Positions 46,201 to 54,685 of a stretch of DNA of 64,000 nucleotides are shown in pieces (the stretch's first letter is position 1; each line of letters begins with the position of its first letter). The DNA comes from Streptomyces bambusae (GTDB lineage: Bacteria > Actinomycetota > Actinomycetes > Streptomycetales > Streptomycetaceae). A program made the position numbers and the translations under genes. The stretch lies in the NCBI RefSeq assembly GCF_020532645.1, contig NZ_JAJAUZ010000010.1, positions 1 through 64,000 of the forward strand, in the 5' to 3' direction. Under the pieces are notes generated by a model. That model was given only the letters and a program-made list of their open reading frames with translations, did no database searches and had not been told where the DNA came from.

Positions 46201-46679
46201 GCCACGGCCTCCTGCATCTCCAGGGCGGGCCGGGCGGCCGGGCCCAGCCGGCGGGTCGGGCCGATGCCGCGCAGGAACTCGTCGAAACTGCTGAGGGCGC
46301 CCTCGGATTCGAAGACGCCGTCGAACCCGCCCTCGGCGAGCTTCTCGATGAACTCGACGTTTTCCGCACCGCGGACGCCGAGCTTTCCGCCGATGACGAC
46401 GCGGAGGTCCTGGAGATCGGGCTCGCTGCGGATCTTTCGGATGAGGCGGAGGCCGTCGAGGTGGCCGTGGCCGTTCACGGTGCTGAGCACCAGGACGTCC
46501 GGCCGGACTTCCCGGCATTCGTCGATGATGACCTGGTCGGGAACGCACGCGCCGAGGTTGGTGACCTCGCCGCCGTTTTCTTCGAGCAGGAGCTGGAGAA
46601 ACACCAGGTTCCACATGTGGGCATCGGAGGAAACGCTGGAAACTATGAATCGTTTCGCCGGCCGCGTGATTTCTTGCAT
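46197..46679 (-). CDS. glmS: Glutamate (methylaspartate) mutase sigma subunit, B12-binding
   Basis: 160-residue cobalamin-binding subunit with the Rossmann-like fold. The B12 His lies in SSDAHMWNLVF (Asp19, His21); the third motif residue is Asn24 in place of the canonical Gly of DxHxxG, a variant I recall from other actinomycete secondary-metabolism copies. STVNGHGHLD and GGKLGVRG line the nucleotide tail. ATG 46679 has GGAG 6 nt upstream. It is the first gene of the biosynthetic operon, so the promoter lies in 46680-46800. Confidence 0.93.
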   Translation of the reverse strand: MQEITRPAKRFIVSSVSSDAHMWNLVFLQLLLEENGGEVTNLGACVPDQVIIDECREVRPDVLVLSTVNGHGHLDGLRLIRKIRSEPDLQDLRVVIGGKLGVRGAENVEFIEKLAEGGFDGVFESEGALSSFDEFLRGIGPTRRLGPAARPALEMQEAVA

Positions 46680-46808
46680 GGATATCTCCGCAACTCTCCG
46701 CAATGTGAAGGTGGGGTCTGCCGAAATCCTGTCCGGTGGGACAGTTGTGCGTCCAGCCGGTCTGCGCGGAGTAGCTGATGCGGAATATCGCGATGTCCGA
46801 TGGAGAAA

Positions 46809-46842
46809 CCGCCCGGGCGCGCGCGGGGCACGGCCCGGGCGG
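46809..46842 (-). terminator. Terminator between LysR gene and the mutase operon
   Basis: A 10-bp stem CCGCCCGGGC (46809-46818) with its complement at 46833-46842 follows the LysR stop by about 50 bp and would separate its transcript from the mutase operon. Confidence 0.65.
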
Positions 46843-46892
46843 TGCGGGGACGGCATACGGGGCCCCCGGGTGACCGGCGGCCCGCGAAGGGA

Positions 46893-47798
46893 TCAGACGG
46901 CCGTCGGCTCGTACTCCACCGCCATGGACTCGATGGTGCGGTCGATGAACAGGCGCATCTCGCGGGTCGCCTGACGGCCGCGCCGCCACGCCAGCTGGGT
47001 GAACACCTCGAACGGCGGCTCCCACGCCAGGACGGCGAACTCCCCGGCGGCGATCTCCTCGGCCACCGTCATGGTGGGCAGCAGGCTCACCCCGAGGCCG
47101 GCGGCCAGACCGCGCTTGATGGACTCGATGTTGCCGAACTCCAGGAACGGCACCGGCTCGCCCGAGCCGTCGTTCAGCTCGGCCTCGAACAGCTCCCGGT
47201 AGGCGCACCCGGCCTCGGGCGCCAGCACCTGGCACTCGCGCAGCTGGTCGAGGTCCACCTTGGACTCGGCGGCCAGCGGGTGCTGCGGCGAGGCCACCAC
47301 CACCAGCGGCTCCGAGCCGAGCACCTCGCTCTGCACACCCGGGTGCCGGGTCTCGGCCTCCATCAGGAAGCCCATGTCGAACGTGCCCTGGCGCAGCGAG
47401 TGCAGGGTCTCCGCGCACAGGCTCGGCCGCAGCACCAACTGGAGCTGCGGGTAACGGTGGTGGAAGAACTCCAGCACCGGCGGCATCCGGTACGAGGTGA
47501 TGCTCTCCATGGTGCCGATGGTGAGCAGGCCGGCGGGCTCGCCGTCCCCGGTGACCCTGCCGCGCGCCTCACCCGCCAGGGACAGCATCTGCTCGGCGTA
47601 CGGGAGGAAGCGCTGACCCGCCTGCGTCAGCTGGATCTTGCCCGCGAGCCGCTCGAAGAGCTCGACGCCGAGGGAGGTTTCGAGGCTCTTGATCTGCGCG
47701 GTCACGCTCGACTGGGCGTACTTCAGTTCGGTTGCCGCGCGCGTGAAGCTCAGCAGCGTCGCGACCTTGTGGAAGGTGGTCAATTGCCTGATGTCCAT
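46893..47798 (-). CDS. LysR-family transcriptional regulator
   Basis: 301 residues: N-terminal helix-turn-helix SFTRAATELKYAQSSVTAQI, linker helix, and a periplasmic-binding-fold effector domain starting GLLTIGTMESIT. It lies just upstream of the mutase operon on the same strand and is the natural candidate for its activator, with an amino acid or pathway intermediate as effector. GGAGTC precedes ATG 47798. Confidence 0.92.
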   Translation of the reverse strand: MDIRQLTTFHKVATLLSFTRAATELKYAQSSVTAQIKSLETSLGVELFERLAGKIQLTQAGQRFLPYAEQMLSLAGEARGRVTGDGEPAGLLTIGTMESITSYRMPPVLEFFHHRYPQLQLVLRPSLCAETLHSLRQGTFDMGFLMEAETRHPGVQSEVLGSEPLVVVASPQHPLAAESKVDLDQLRECQVLAPEAGCAYRELFEAELNDGSGEPVPFLEFGNIESIKRGLAAGLGVSLLPTMTVAEEIAAGEFAVLAWEPPFEVFTQLAWRRGRQATREMRLFIDRTIESMAVEYEPTAV

Positions 47799-47855
47799 GG
47801 GGACTCCCGACGGTGTCGTAAGGCGGTTCTTTGCAGAGCGGCGAGCCGGCGCGGC

Positions 47856-48047
47856 TCACTGCCAGGTCCAGTCCTCCGGGGTCGAGGACGGCGTGGGGGT
47901 GGGCGCGGCAGCCGGGGCCTCGGCCACGCCGGTGGTGGCGACGGGCACGGAGGCGGGGGAGGCCGCCGCCACGGCCGGGATGGCGAGAGCGGTGCCGGCC
48001 AGGAGAGTGGCGACGGCGACCGTGAGGCCGAGGCTGCTGGAAAGCAT
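47856..48047 (-). CDS. Small secreted peptide precursor
   Basis: 63 residues: signal peptide MLSSSLGLTVAVATLLAGTA with a likely cut after AVAA around residue 28, then an Ala/Pro/Thr/Val-rich stretch and a distinctive acidic-aromatic C terminus EDWTWQ. No Cys. A strong ribosome-binding site GGAGGAA lies 7 nt before ATG 48047. It is divergent from a LuxR/TrmB-type regulator, an arrangement that suggests a secreted signal or sensed peptide. It could equally be a small exported protein of other function. Confidence is high that it is a real gene, low on role. Confidence 0.75.
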   Translation of the reverse strand: MLSSSLGLTVAVATLLAGTALAIPAVAAASPASVPVATTGVAEAPAAAPTPTPSSTPEDWTWQ

Positions 48048-48088
48048 GGGAAATTCCTCCGGTGTTTCGATGAGGGGTGTGGACCGGC

Positions 48089-48166
48089 AATCCAGCGGCC
48101 GATGGCCGAAACTCGCGTGCCTCATGCGCGGTGAGGCAGGTTTCAGGCCGGGGGACCGGCTGGATT
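48089..48166 (-). promoter_or_regulatory. Nested stem-loop in the 5' leader of the peptide gene
   Basis: Read on the minus strand, three stems nest: an 8-bp outer stem AATCCAGC/GCTGGATT (48159-48166 with 48089-48096), a middle stem GGCC-GAAAC/GTTTC-GGCC, and a perfect 7-bp inner stem TGCCTCA/TGAGGCA around a 7-base loop (48118-48138). It sits 40-120 nt before the peptide start and may be an RNA leader structure or protein-binding site. Confidence 0.5.
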
Positions 48167-48240
48167 CGCTCCCGGAGCGGCGGTGCTCCGACAGGCTCAA
48201 GCCTTCCTCCACCGAGGCTCCAGGGAAAGGGAGATAGGTT

Positions 48241-48366
48241 GGACGGATCCGTCCCAGGACCAACGTGTCCAGCACCAGAGAGGGCGAACTGGTAATTCCG
48301 TTTTACCGGCGTCGTCCGCCTGCGCCCGCGCTGACCTGGGCACATCTTGCTGAGCCATTGCTCAGC
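48241..48366. promoter_or_regulatory. Operator-like palindromes between peptide and regulator genes
   Basis: Three dyads lie in the divergent gap: a perfect 14-bp palindrome GGACGGATCCGTCC at 48241-48254, GGTAA-N7-TTACC at 48291-48307, and GCTGAGC-CATT-GCTCAGC at 48349-48366. The last has perfect 7-bp arms and ends 55 bp before the regulator start, as expected for autoregulation. The remaining sequence of the 374-bp gap shows no ORF. Confidence 0.5.
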
Positions 48367-48421
48367 CGGTTACGATCTCCGCCGCGCGGTGCCGGGGCGG
48401 GCGGGAGTTGAGGGGGATGCC

Positions 48422-49414
48422 TTGCTTGAGTCGCTCGGACTGGACCACAGTACGGAGGCGGCATATCGGGCGATGCTCACGTTTCCGCGGCACGGTGTCG
48501 ACGAACTCGGCGAGTGGCTGGGGGTGTCTGCCGAGGCCGTTCGGGCGGCCCAGGGCACCTTGGCCGGTTTGGGACTGGTCACCGAGTCCTTCGAGAAACC
48601 GGGTCATCTGCGCGCCGTGAGCCCCGAGCTCGGACTGGAGACCCTGCTCGCCCGCCAGTCGGCGGAACTGGCCGCCCACCAGCACCGCCTGGAACTCTCC
48701 CGCGCCGCCGCGGCGAAGCTCATCTCCGAGTACGCGGGCCGCTCCGAAGTCGCCAACTCGGGCATCGAGCACCTGATCGGCCTCGACCGGATCCGCGAGC
48801 GGCTCAAGGAACTCCACCACGGCATCCGCCACGAGGTGATGTCCTTCGCGCCCGACGGTGCCCAGACCGAGGACGCGCTCAAGTCCTCCCGGCCCCTCGG
48901 CGAGGCCATGATCCGGCGCGGGGTCCGGATGCGCACGGTCTACCTGGACTCCGTACGCAACAGCCCGCCCACGGTCGCCCACGCGGACTTCCTGACCGGT
49001 CTCGGCGGCCAGGTCCGCACCGTGCCCGCACTGCCGACCCGCATGCTGATCGCCGACCGCGAGCTCGCCGTCCTCCCCATCGACAGCGAGGACACCGCCG
49101 CCGGTGCGGTCGTCCTGACCGGCGAGGGGACGCTCACGGCGCTCTGCGCACTGTTCGAGAGCGTGTGGGACACGGCGCAGCCGCTGGGCGACGTCCGCCA
49201 GAAGGACGACAACGGCCTCAACAGCCAGGAGGCGATGACCCTCCGGCTGCTGGCCCAGGGCCACACGGACGAGGCGATCGCCAAACGGCTGGGCGTCTCC
49301 CACCGCACGGCCCGCCGCATAGCCACCCAGCTGATGGAGCGCCTCGACGCGCGGAGCCGCTTCGAAGCGGGCGTCCGCGCCGTTCAGATCGGCTGGCTCC
49401 CCTCACAGCCCTGA
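48422..49414 (+). CDS. LuxR-type regulator with TrmB/PLDc-like N-terminal region
   Basis: 330 residues. N-terminal winged helix (LGLDHSTEAAYRAMLTFPRH, then GEWLGVSAEAVRAAQ), a coiled segment rich in Ala/Glu, a central PLDc-like sensory region (HHGIRHEVMSFAPDG), and a C-terminal LuxR helix-turn-helix GHTDEAIAKRLGVSHRTARR. TTG 48422 is preferred: GAGGGGG lies 6 nt upstream and family members start at this LESLGLD. No receiver domain, so it likely senses a ligand. It is divergent from the small secreted peptide gene and could control it and the amino-acid cluster. Confidence 0.88.
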   Translation: MLESLGLDHSTEAAYRAMLTFPRHGVDELGEWLGVSAEAVRAAQGTLAGLGLVTESFEKPGHLRAVSPELGLETLLARQSAELAAHQHRLELSRAAAAKLISEYAGRSEVANSGIEHLIGLDRIRERLKELHHGIRHEVMSFAPDGAQTEDALKSSRPLGEAMIRRGVRMRTVYLDSVRNSPPTVAHADFLTGLGGQVRTVPALPTRMLIADRELAVLPIDSEDTAAGAVVLTGEGTLTALCALFESVWDTAQPLGDVRQKDDNGLNSQEAMTLRLLAQGHTDEAIAKRLGVSHRTARRIATQLMERLDARSRFEAGVRAVQIGWLPSQP

Positions 49415-49469
49415 CCCCGCGGGGCCCGGGGCGGAGCCCCGAGTCTTCGAGGCGCGCCGCCCCGCAGGG

Positions 49470-50924
49470 TCAGCGGAGGGCCGCCTGCAGGACCGCGCGG
49501 GCGATCGGAGCCGCACTGCCGCCACCGCTGATCGCGCCGCGGTCCGCCGCCGCGTCCTCGACGACGACCGCCACCGCCACCGCCGGCTGAGCCGCCCCCG
49601 CGGCCCGGGCCCAGGCGATGAACCACGCGTACGGCGTCCCCGCGTTGCCGAGCCCGTGCTGAGCCGTACCCGTCTTGCCCCCCACCTCCACCCCCGGCAG
49701 CGCCGCATTGCGCCCCGTCCCGTCCTCCACCACCTGCACCATCAGCCGCTGCAGCCGCAGCGCCGTCGCCGGGTTCATCGCCCGCCCCAGGCTCCGCCGG
49801 AACGTGCGCCGGACCGGCCCGCCGTCGTCCTCGGTGGTCCGCTCCACCAGGTACGGGTACGGCAGTTCGCCGCCGTTGGCGACGGCCGCGGCGACCATCG
49901 CCATCTGGAGCGGTGTGGCCTTCGTGTTGAACTGCCCGATCGAGGACAGCGCCAGCTGATCGGCGCTCATGTCGGTGTCGAAGCCGGACCGCGACACCCA
50001 CGACGGCACCCGCAGCCCCGCATCGTTGAAGCCGAACCGTTCCGCCGCCGCCACCATCCCGCGCAGCCCGACCCGCACCCCGATCTTCGCCATCACCGTG
50101 TTGCACGACCACCGGACCGCCTCGGCCATCGACGCGTCCTCGCAGCCCTTCGCCGCGTTCGGGAGCGCCGTACGGGTGCCGGGCAGCAGGTAGGGGTCCG
50201 GGGTGTCGGTCGGCGCGTCCACGTCCGTCACCACCCCGGCGTCCAGCGCCGCCGCAGCCGTCACGATCTTGAACGTGGAGCCCGGCGGATACGTCTCCCG
50301 CAGCGCCCGGTTCAGCATCGGCTTCGCCGGGTCCGCGTTCAGCCGCGCCCAGGCCGCCCGCACCGCGGCGCCGGTCCCCGACAGCTCCGCCGGGTCGTAC
50401 GAAGGACTGCTGACCAGCGCCAGGATCCTGCCGGAGGCGGGCTCCAGCGCGGCCACCGCGCCGCGCCGCCCGGCCAGCCCGGCGTACGCGGCCCGCTGCA
50501 CCGAAGCCCGTACGGTGGTCGCCGCGTTCCCGCCCGGCGGCCGGCGGCGCAGGACGTCGTTCCACAGCGGGATCAGCGACAGCCCCGGGTCGGTGCCCGA
50601 CAGCACGGCGTCCTCGGCGCGTTCGACGAAGCTCGTCCCGTACACCTGCGAGGCGAAGCCGGTCACGGGCGCGTACAGCGGCCCGTTGCGGTACGTGCGC
50701 TCGAAGCGCAGCAGCTGGCCGCTGTCCCGGGAACCGGTCACCGGCGCGCCGTCGACGAGGATGTCCCCGCGCGGCTTGGCGTACCGGGCGATGCTCGCCC
50801 GCTTGTTGGCCGGGTTGCCGTCCAGCGCCCCCGCCTCCGTCACCTGCACCCGTACGGCGTTCACCCACAGGGCGGCCAGCAGCAGCGCGCAGAACCCCGC
50901 CGACCAGCGGATGTAACGGATCAC
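49470..50924 (-). CDS. Penicillin-binding protein, class B-like transpeptidase
   Basis: 484 residues: N-terminal membrane anchor, dimerisation-like domain, and a penicillin-binding domain with active-site STFK near residue 215, SCNTVMAK as the second motif and KTGTAQ as the third. It crosslinks peptidoglycan outside the membrane. ATG 50924 overlaps the FtsW/RodA stop (ATGA), so this is a glycosyltransferase-transpeptidase pair. Streptomycetes have another such pair near pknB; this appears to be an additional set. Confidence 0.93.
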   Translation of the reverse strand: MIRYIRWSAGFCALLLAALWVNAVRVQVTEAGALDGNPANKRASIARYAKPRGDILVDGAPVTGSRDSGQLLRFERTYRNGPLYAPVTGFASQVYGTSFVERAEDAVLSGTDPGLSLIPLWNDVLRRRPPGGNAATTVRASVQRAAYAGLAGRRGAVAALEPASGRILALVSSPSYDPAELSGTGAAVRAAWARLNADPAKPMLNRALRETYPPGSTFKIVTAAAALDAGVVTDVDAPTDTPDPYLLPGTRTALPNAAKGCEDASMAEAVRWSCNTVMAKIGVRVGLRGMVAAAERFGFNDAGLRVPSWVSRSGFDTDMSADQLALSSIGQFNTKATPLQMAMVAAAVANGGELPYPYLVERTTEDDGGPVRRTFRRSLGRAMNPATALRLQRLMVQVVEDGTGRNAALPGVEVGGKTGTAQHGLGNAGTPYAWFIAWARAAGAAQPAVAVAVVVEDAAADRGAISGGGSAAPIARAVLQAALR

Positions 50925-52300
50925 GGGACGGCCTCCGGCGCCGGTCCGGCCGGGCCGCCCGGCTCCGGCCGGCCGGCGCAGTCGCTGAGCCGGATCAGCA
51001 GGGCGACGATGATCCAGTTGGTGACGACGGACGAACCGCCCTGCGCCAGGAACGGCATCGCCATGCCGGTCAGCGGGATCAGCCCGGTCACCCCGCCGGC
51101 GATCACGAACACCTGGAGCGCCACGATCGACGCCAGCCCGGTCGCCAGCAGCCGCCCGAACGGGTCACGCAGCGCCAGCCCGGCCGCGAACCCGCGCGCC
51201 ACCACCAGCCCGTACAGCAGCAGGATCGCGGTCAGGCCGGCCAGCCCCAGCTCCTCGCCGGCGGTCGCGAGGATGAAGTCCGACTTGGCGGCGAACCCGA
51301 TGAGGGCCGAGTGGCCGAGCCCCAGTCCGGTGCCGAGGAACCCGCCCGCGCCGAAGGCGAACAGCGACTGCGCCAGCTGGCCGGGCCCGCGGCCCTCTTC
51401 GATCGAGGCGAAAGGATTCAGCCAGTCCTCGACCCGCCCGTGCACGTGCGGCTCGAAGGCGGCGACCGCGTACGCCCCCAGCCCCGCGAGCAGCAGCCCC
51501 ACCGCGATCCAGCCGATCCGGCCGGTGGCCACGAACAGCATCACCACGAACAGCCCGAAGAACAGCAGCGAGGTCCCCAGGTCCCGTTCCAGCACCAGGA
51601 CCCCCACGCTGAGCAGCCAGATCGTCAGGATCGGCGCCAGCACCCGGCCCGGCAGCAGCCTCAGCCGGCCGAGCACCGGACGGCCGGTGAGGGCGAGCGC
51701 AGTGCGGTTCGCCGCCAGGTAGGCGGCGAAGAACAGCGCCAGCAGCACCTTCGCGAACTCCCCGGGCTGGAACGACAGCCCGCCCACCCGCACCCAGATG
51801 TGCGCCCCGTTGACCGGCGGGAACAGGACCGGCGCCAGCATCAGCAGCAGGGCCGCCGCCGCCGAGACGTACGCGTACCGCTGGAGCACCCGGTGGTCGC
51901 GCATCAGCACCACGACCGCGGTGAACAGCAGCAGCCCGAGCGCCGACCACACCAGCTGCGCGCCGGCCGCCGGCCGGCCCGGGGCGGCCGCGTCCAGCCG
52001 GGCGATCAGCACCAGGCCGAGCCCGTTCAGCAGCACCGCGATCGGCAGCAGCAGCGGATCGGCGTACGGGGCGCGCAGTCGTACGGCCAGATGCGCGAGC
52101 AGGGCCGCGGTGCCGAGCGCGAGGGCGTACCGGCCGGTGTCCTGCGGGAGCCTGCCGTGGACGGCCAGGCCGGAGCAGACGTAGCCGAGGAGCACGGTGG
52201 CCACGGCTCCGGCGAGGAGCGCGAGTTCGGCGCCGCGCCGCCGGGGCGGTCGCGCGGCGGGCGGCGCGGGCTCGGCGGCCTGTGCCGTCAATGCGGTCAT
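50921..52300 (-). CDS. FtsW/RodA/SpoVE-family SEDS glycosyltransferase
   Basis: 459 residues with about ten to twelve membrane helices and the SEDS signatures NGAHIWVRVGGLSFQPGEFA and ERDLGTSLLFF, and a C-terminal PLTGMAMPFLAQGGSS. It polymerises glycan strands from lipid II with the adjacent transpeptidase. ATG 52300 stands at the promoter side, 120 bp from the divergent DUF6325 gene. Confidence 0.95.
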   Translation of the reverse strand: MTALTAQAAEPAPPAARPPRRRGAELALLAGAVATVLLGYVCSGLAVHGRLPQDTGRYALALGTAALLAHLAVRLRAPYADPLLLPIAVLLNGLGLVLIARLDAAAPGRPAAGAQLVWSALGLLLFTAVVVLMRDHRVLQRYAYVSAAAALLLMLAPVLFPPVNGAHIWVRVGGLSFQPGEFAKVLLALFFAAYLAANRTALALTGRPVLGRLRLLPGRVLAPILTIWLLSVGVLVLERDLGTSLLFFGLFVVMLFVATGRIGWIAVGLLLAGLGAYAVAAFEPHVHGRVEDWLNPFASIEEGRGPGQLAQSLFAFGAGGFLGTGLGLGHSALIGFAAKSDFILATAGEELGLAGLTAILLLYGLVVARGFAAGLALRDPFGRLLATGLASIVALQVFVIAGGVTGLIPLTGMAMPFLAQGGSSVVTNWIIVALLIRLSDCAGRPEPGGPAGPAPEAVP

Positions 52301-52419
52301 ATGCGCAACGTAGCAAGCGTCCGGAGCTTATGCCCCTTAATGTCTGGTCATGTCATAGTGTGCTGCCGAGTGCGCATTCTGTGTTGAAGAAACGTCAGAA
52401 CAGGACAGGGAGCCGCCGT

Positions 52420-52833
52420 ATGGGGCCCGTGGAGTTCATCGTCTTCGCCTTTCCGGAAGAGCAGCTGAGGGTCCAGGCGGTCTCCGCGGTCCTGGGGCTG
52501 CGCAAGACGGGGAACGTCCGGCTCATCGACGCGCTGGTCGTCGCCAGGACGGCCGGCGGGGAGGTGCGGGCGGCCGAGCTCGACGAGTTCCACGAGCTGC
52601 GCGGGCTGCTCGCCGGGCGGGAGGCGGAGCCGCTGATCGGCCCCGAGGACGTCGAGGAGTCGGCCACCCTGCTGGACCGCGGCAGCTGCGCACTCCTCGT
52701 CCTGGTCGAACACGTCTGGGCGGAGGACGCGGCGACGGCGGTACGGGCGGCCGGCGGGCGCATCGCCGGCTCCGTCCGCATCCCCGCGGACCGCCTCGCC
52801 GAAGTCCGCGCCGCGAAAGGACCGGCCTCCTGA
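52420..52833 (+). CDS. DUF6325 family protein
   Basis: 137 residues beginning MGPVEFIVFAFPEEQ, with TGNVRLIDALVVARTAGGEV and a repeated beta-alpha pattern (DRGSCALLVLVEHVW). This is the form of DUF6325 / DUF1269-like small proteins, often encoded before a SHOCT-domain protein. GGGAG precedes ATG 52420. Its stop overlaps the next start (TGATG). Function unknown. Confidence 0.82.
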   Translation: MGPVEFIVFAFPEEQLRVQAVSAVLGLRKTGNVRLIDALVVARTAGGEVRAAELDEFHELRGLLAGREAEPLIGPEDVEESATLLDRGSCALLVLVEHVWAEDAATAVRAAGGRIAGSVRIPADRLAEVRAAKGPAS

Positions 52834-53153
52834 TGTTCATCCGCCCCGTCGCCCCGGAATCCCGCCCCGCACCCCGCCCGCGGGGGAACCCGCTGCTGAG
52901 GGGGCTGCTGACGAGCGGGGTGTACGTGTGGGACGCCGCGAGGGCTCCCGAGGGGGCGGGGGAGGACATGGTGTGGGGCACGGCCGCCGACGAGCCGCCC
53001 CCTCCTTCCCCTCCTTCCCCTCCTTCCCCTCCGGCCCCGGCGGAGTCCGGCCTGGCAGCCGAACTCCGGGCCCTGGCCGCCCTGGCCGCCGAAGGCGTCC
53101 TCACCCCTGAGGAATTCACCGCCGCCAAACACCTCCTCCTGACGCGCCCCTGA
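52833..53153 (+). CDS. SHOCT-domain small protein
   Basis: 106 residues: Arg/Pro-rich N terminus, a run of PPSPPSPP, then the C-terminal short SHOCT helix pair LRALAALAAEGVLTPEEFTA followed by KHLLLT. SHOCT domains mediate oligomerisation or membrane association. It is coupled to the DUF6325 gene. Function otherwise unknown. Confidence 0.82.
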   Translation: MFIRPVAPESRPAPRPRGNPLLRGLLTSGVYVWDAARAPEGAGEDMVWGTAADEPPPPSPPSPPSPPAPAESGLAAELRALAALAAEGVLTPEEFTAAKHLLLTRP

Positions 53154-53159
53154 CCCCGC

Positions 53160-53405
53160 CGCGCCTCAGAAACCGGGGCTCCGCCCCGCACCCCGCGCCT
53201 CAAACGCCGGCGAGGCTGGAACTGCCCGGCAGTACCCAACCCGGACGCCGATCCCCAGCGCGGGCAACCCCCGACCCGCTGGAAAAGTCCGAGCCGGGGG
53301 AAACCCGGCCCGTCCGGCGTTTGAGGACCGGGGGACGGGGCGGAGCCCCGAATCCTCGAGCCCCGCCGGCGATCGAGGCGCGGGGTCCGGGGCGGGGCCC
53401 GGTTC
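53160..53405. repeat. Inverted pair of the dispersed intergenic repeat
   Basis: CGCCTCAAACGCCGGCGAGG near 53196 and the opposite-orientation CCCGTCCGGCGTTTGAGGAC near 53309 flank about 100 bp, followed by another copy around 53360. All match the core at 4-170 and 15786-16165. There is no gene in this gap. Confidence 0.75.
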
Positions 53406-53422
53406 GGGAAGGGGCCGCAGGG

Positions 53423-54685
53423 TCACGGGGACGGGTCGGCCACGACGTGCGGCAGGGTCAGGACGGCGAGCGCACCCCCACCCTCCGCCCCGCGGAACAC
53501 CAGCCCCGCCCCGATGACCTCCGCCTGCCCCACCGCGATCGTCAGCCCCAGCCCGTGCCCCTTGGTCCCCGCCCCCGCCTCGGTACGGAACCGCTGCGGC
53601 CCGTGCGCCACCAGGTACTCCGGATACCCGTCCCCGTGATCCCGCACGGACACCACCGGCCCGTCGACCGTCACCACCACCGGCCCCCGCCCGTGCTTGT
53701 GCGCGTTCGCCACCAGATTCCCCAGCACCCGCTCCAGCCGCCGCCGGTCGGTCTCCACGTACACGTCCCGCACCACCGACACCTCCGTCGGCCGGCCGGA
53801 GGCCCGTACCGCCCGCTCGACCAGCGGACCCAGCCGGTGCAGGTCCCACTCCACCCGCTCGGTCCCCGAGTCCAGCCGCGAGATCTCCAGCAGGTCCTCC
53901 GTCAGCTGCCGCATCGTCCGCACCCGTTCCCGGACCATCTCCGTCGGCCGCCCCTCCGGCAGCAGCTCGGCCGCCGCCGACAACCCCGTCAGCGGGGTCC
54001 GCAGCTCGTGCGCCACGTCCGCCGTGAACCGCTGCTCGCTCAGCAGCTTCGCCTGGAGCGTGGCCGCCATCGAGTCCAGCGCGCCCGCGACCGTCGTCAC
54101 CTCGTCCGGATGCCGCCGCGGATCCCGGGCCCGCGGGTCGTCCACCCGCGCGTCCAGATCGCCCTGCCCGATCCGCCGCGCCACCAGGGCCGTCTGGTGC
54201 AGCCGCCGGGTGATCCGGGTGACGGCGAACGCGCCGACCAGTAGCGTCAGCCCGATCGCCAGCACCGACGAGCCGATGATCGCCTTGTCGAGGCCGTTGA
54301 TCGTCTTCGCGCTCTGGCTGTAGTCGACGGTCGTTGCCAGCGCCCGGCCGTCCGCCGGCGTCGCCGCCCACATCGTCGGTACGCCGTCCAGCATCGCCAC
54401 CGCCGTACCCCGGCGGCCGTCCACGGCCAGCGCCCGCAGCGACGGCGGCAGACCCGGCGGGTCGATCCCGGACCCGGGCGGCAGCGGGTCGCCCGCCTCG
54501 TACGCCCGCGCCGTGTCCGTCAGCTTCGACAGCGCCTTCTCGCGCGAGGCCTGCACCGTCTGCCGGGTCACCTCGACGTGCACGAGCGCCCCGAGCACGG
54601 CCGCCAGCGTGCAGCACATGACCACGATGAAGCACGCGGACTTCCACGTCAGCGTCGCCGTCCAGGCCGGCAGCCGGAACCTCAT
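53423..54685 (-). CDS. Sensor histidine kinase, orphan
   Basis: 420 residues: N-terminal membrane helix, an extracytoplasmic domain of about 130 residues, a second helix (SSVLAIGLTLLVGAFAV), HAMP, HisKA with VAHELRTPLTGL, N-box NLVANAHKH and G2 motif KGHGLGLTIA. The layout recalls CseC-type kinases. ATG overlaps the lipoprotein stop (ATGA). No response-regulator gene accompanies it within the window, so the partner is elsewhere or lost. Confidence 0.9.
   Translation of the reverse strand: MRFRLPAWTATLTWKSACFIVVMCCTLAAVLGALVHVEVTRQTVQASREKALSKLTDTARAYEAGDPLPPGSGIDPPGLPPSLRALAVDGRRGTAVAMLDGVPTMWAATPADGRALATTVDYSQSAKTINGLDKAIIGSSVLAIGLTLLVGAFAVTRITRRLHQTALVARRIGQGDLDARVDDPRARDPRRHPDEVTTVAGALDSMAATLQAKLLSEQRFTADVAHELRTPLTGLSAAAELLPEGRPTEMVRERVRTMRQLTEDLLEISRLDSGTERVEWDLHRLGPLVERAVRASGRPTEVSVVRDVYVETDRRRLERVLGNLVANAHKHGRGPVVVTVDGPVVSVRDHGDGYPEYLVAHGPQRFRTEAGAGTKGHGLGLTIAVGQAEVIGAGLVFRGAEGGGALAVLTLPHVVADPSP

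Noticed and set aside
46197..46679. Loss of the canonical Gly in the DxHxxG B12 motif taken as inactivation
   Set aside because: The B12-binding His and Asp are present, the other motifs are intact, and I recall the same DAHxWN form in mutase S subunits of other actinomycete antibiotic clusters.
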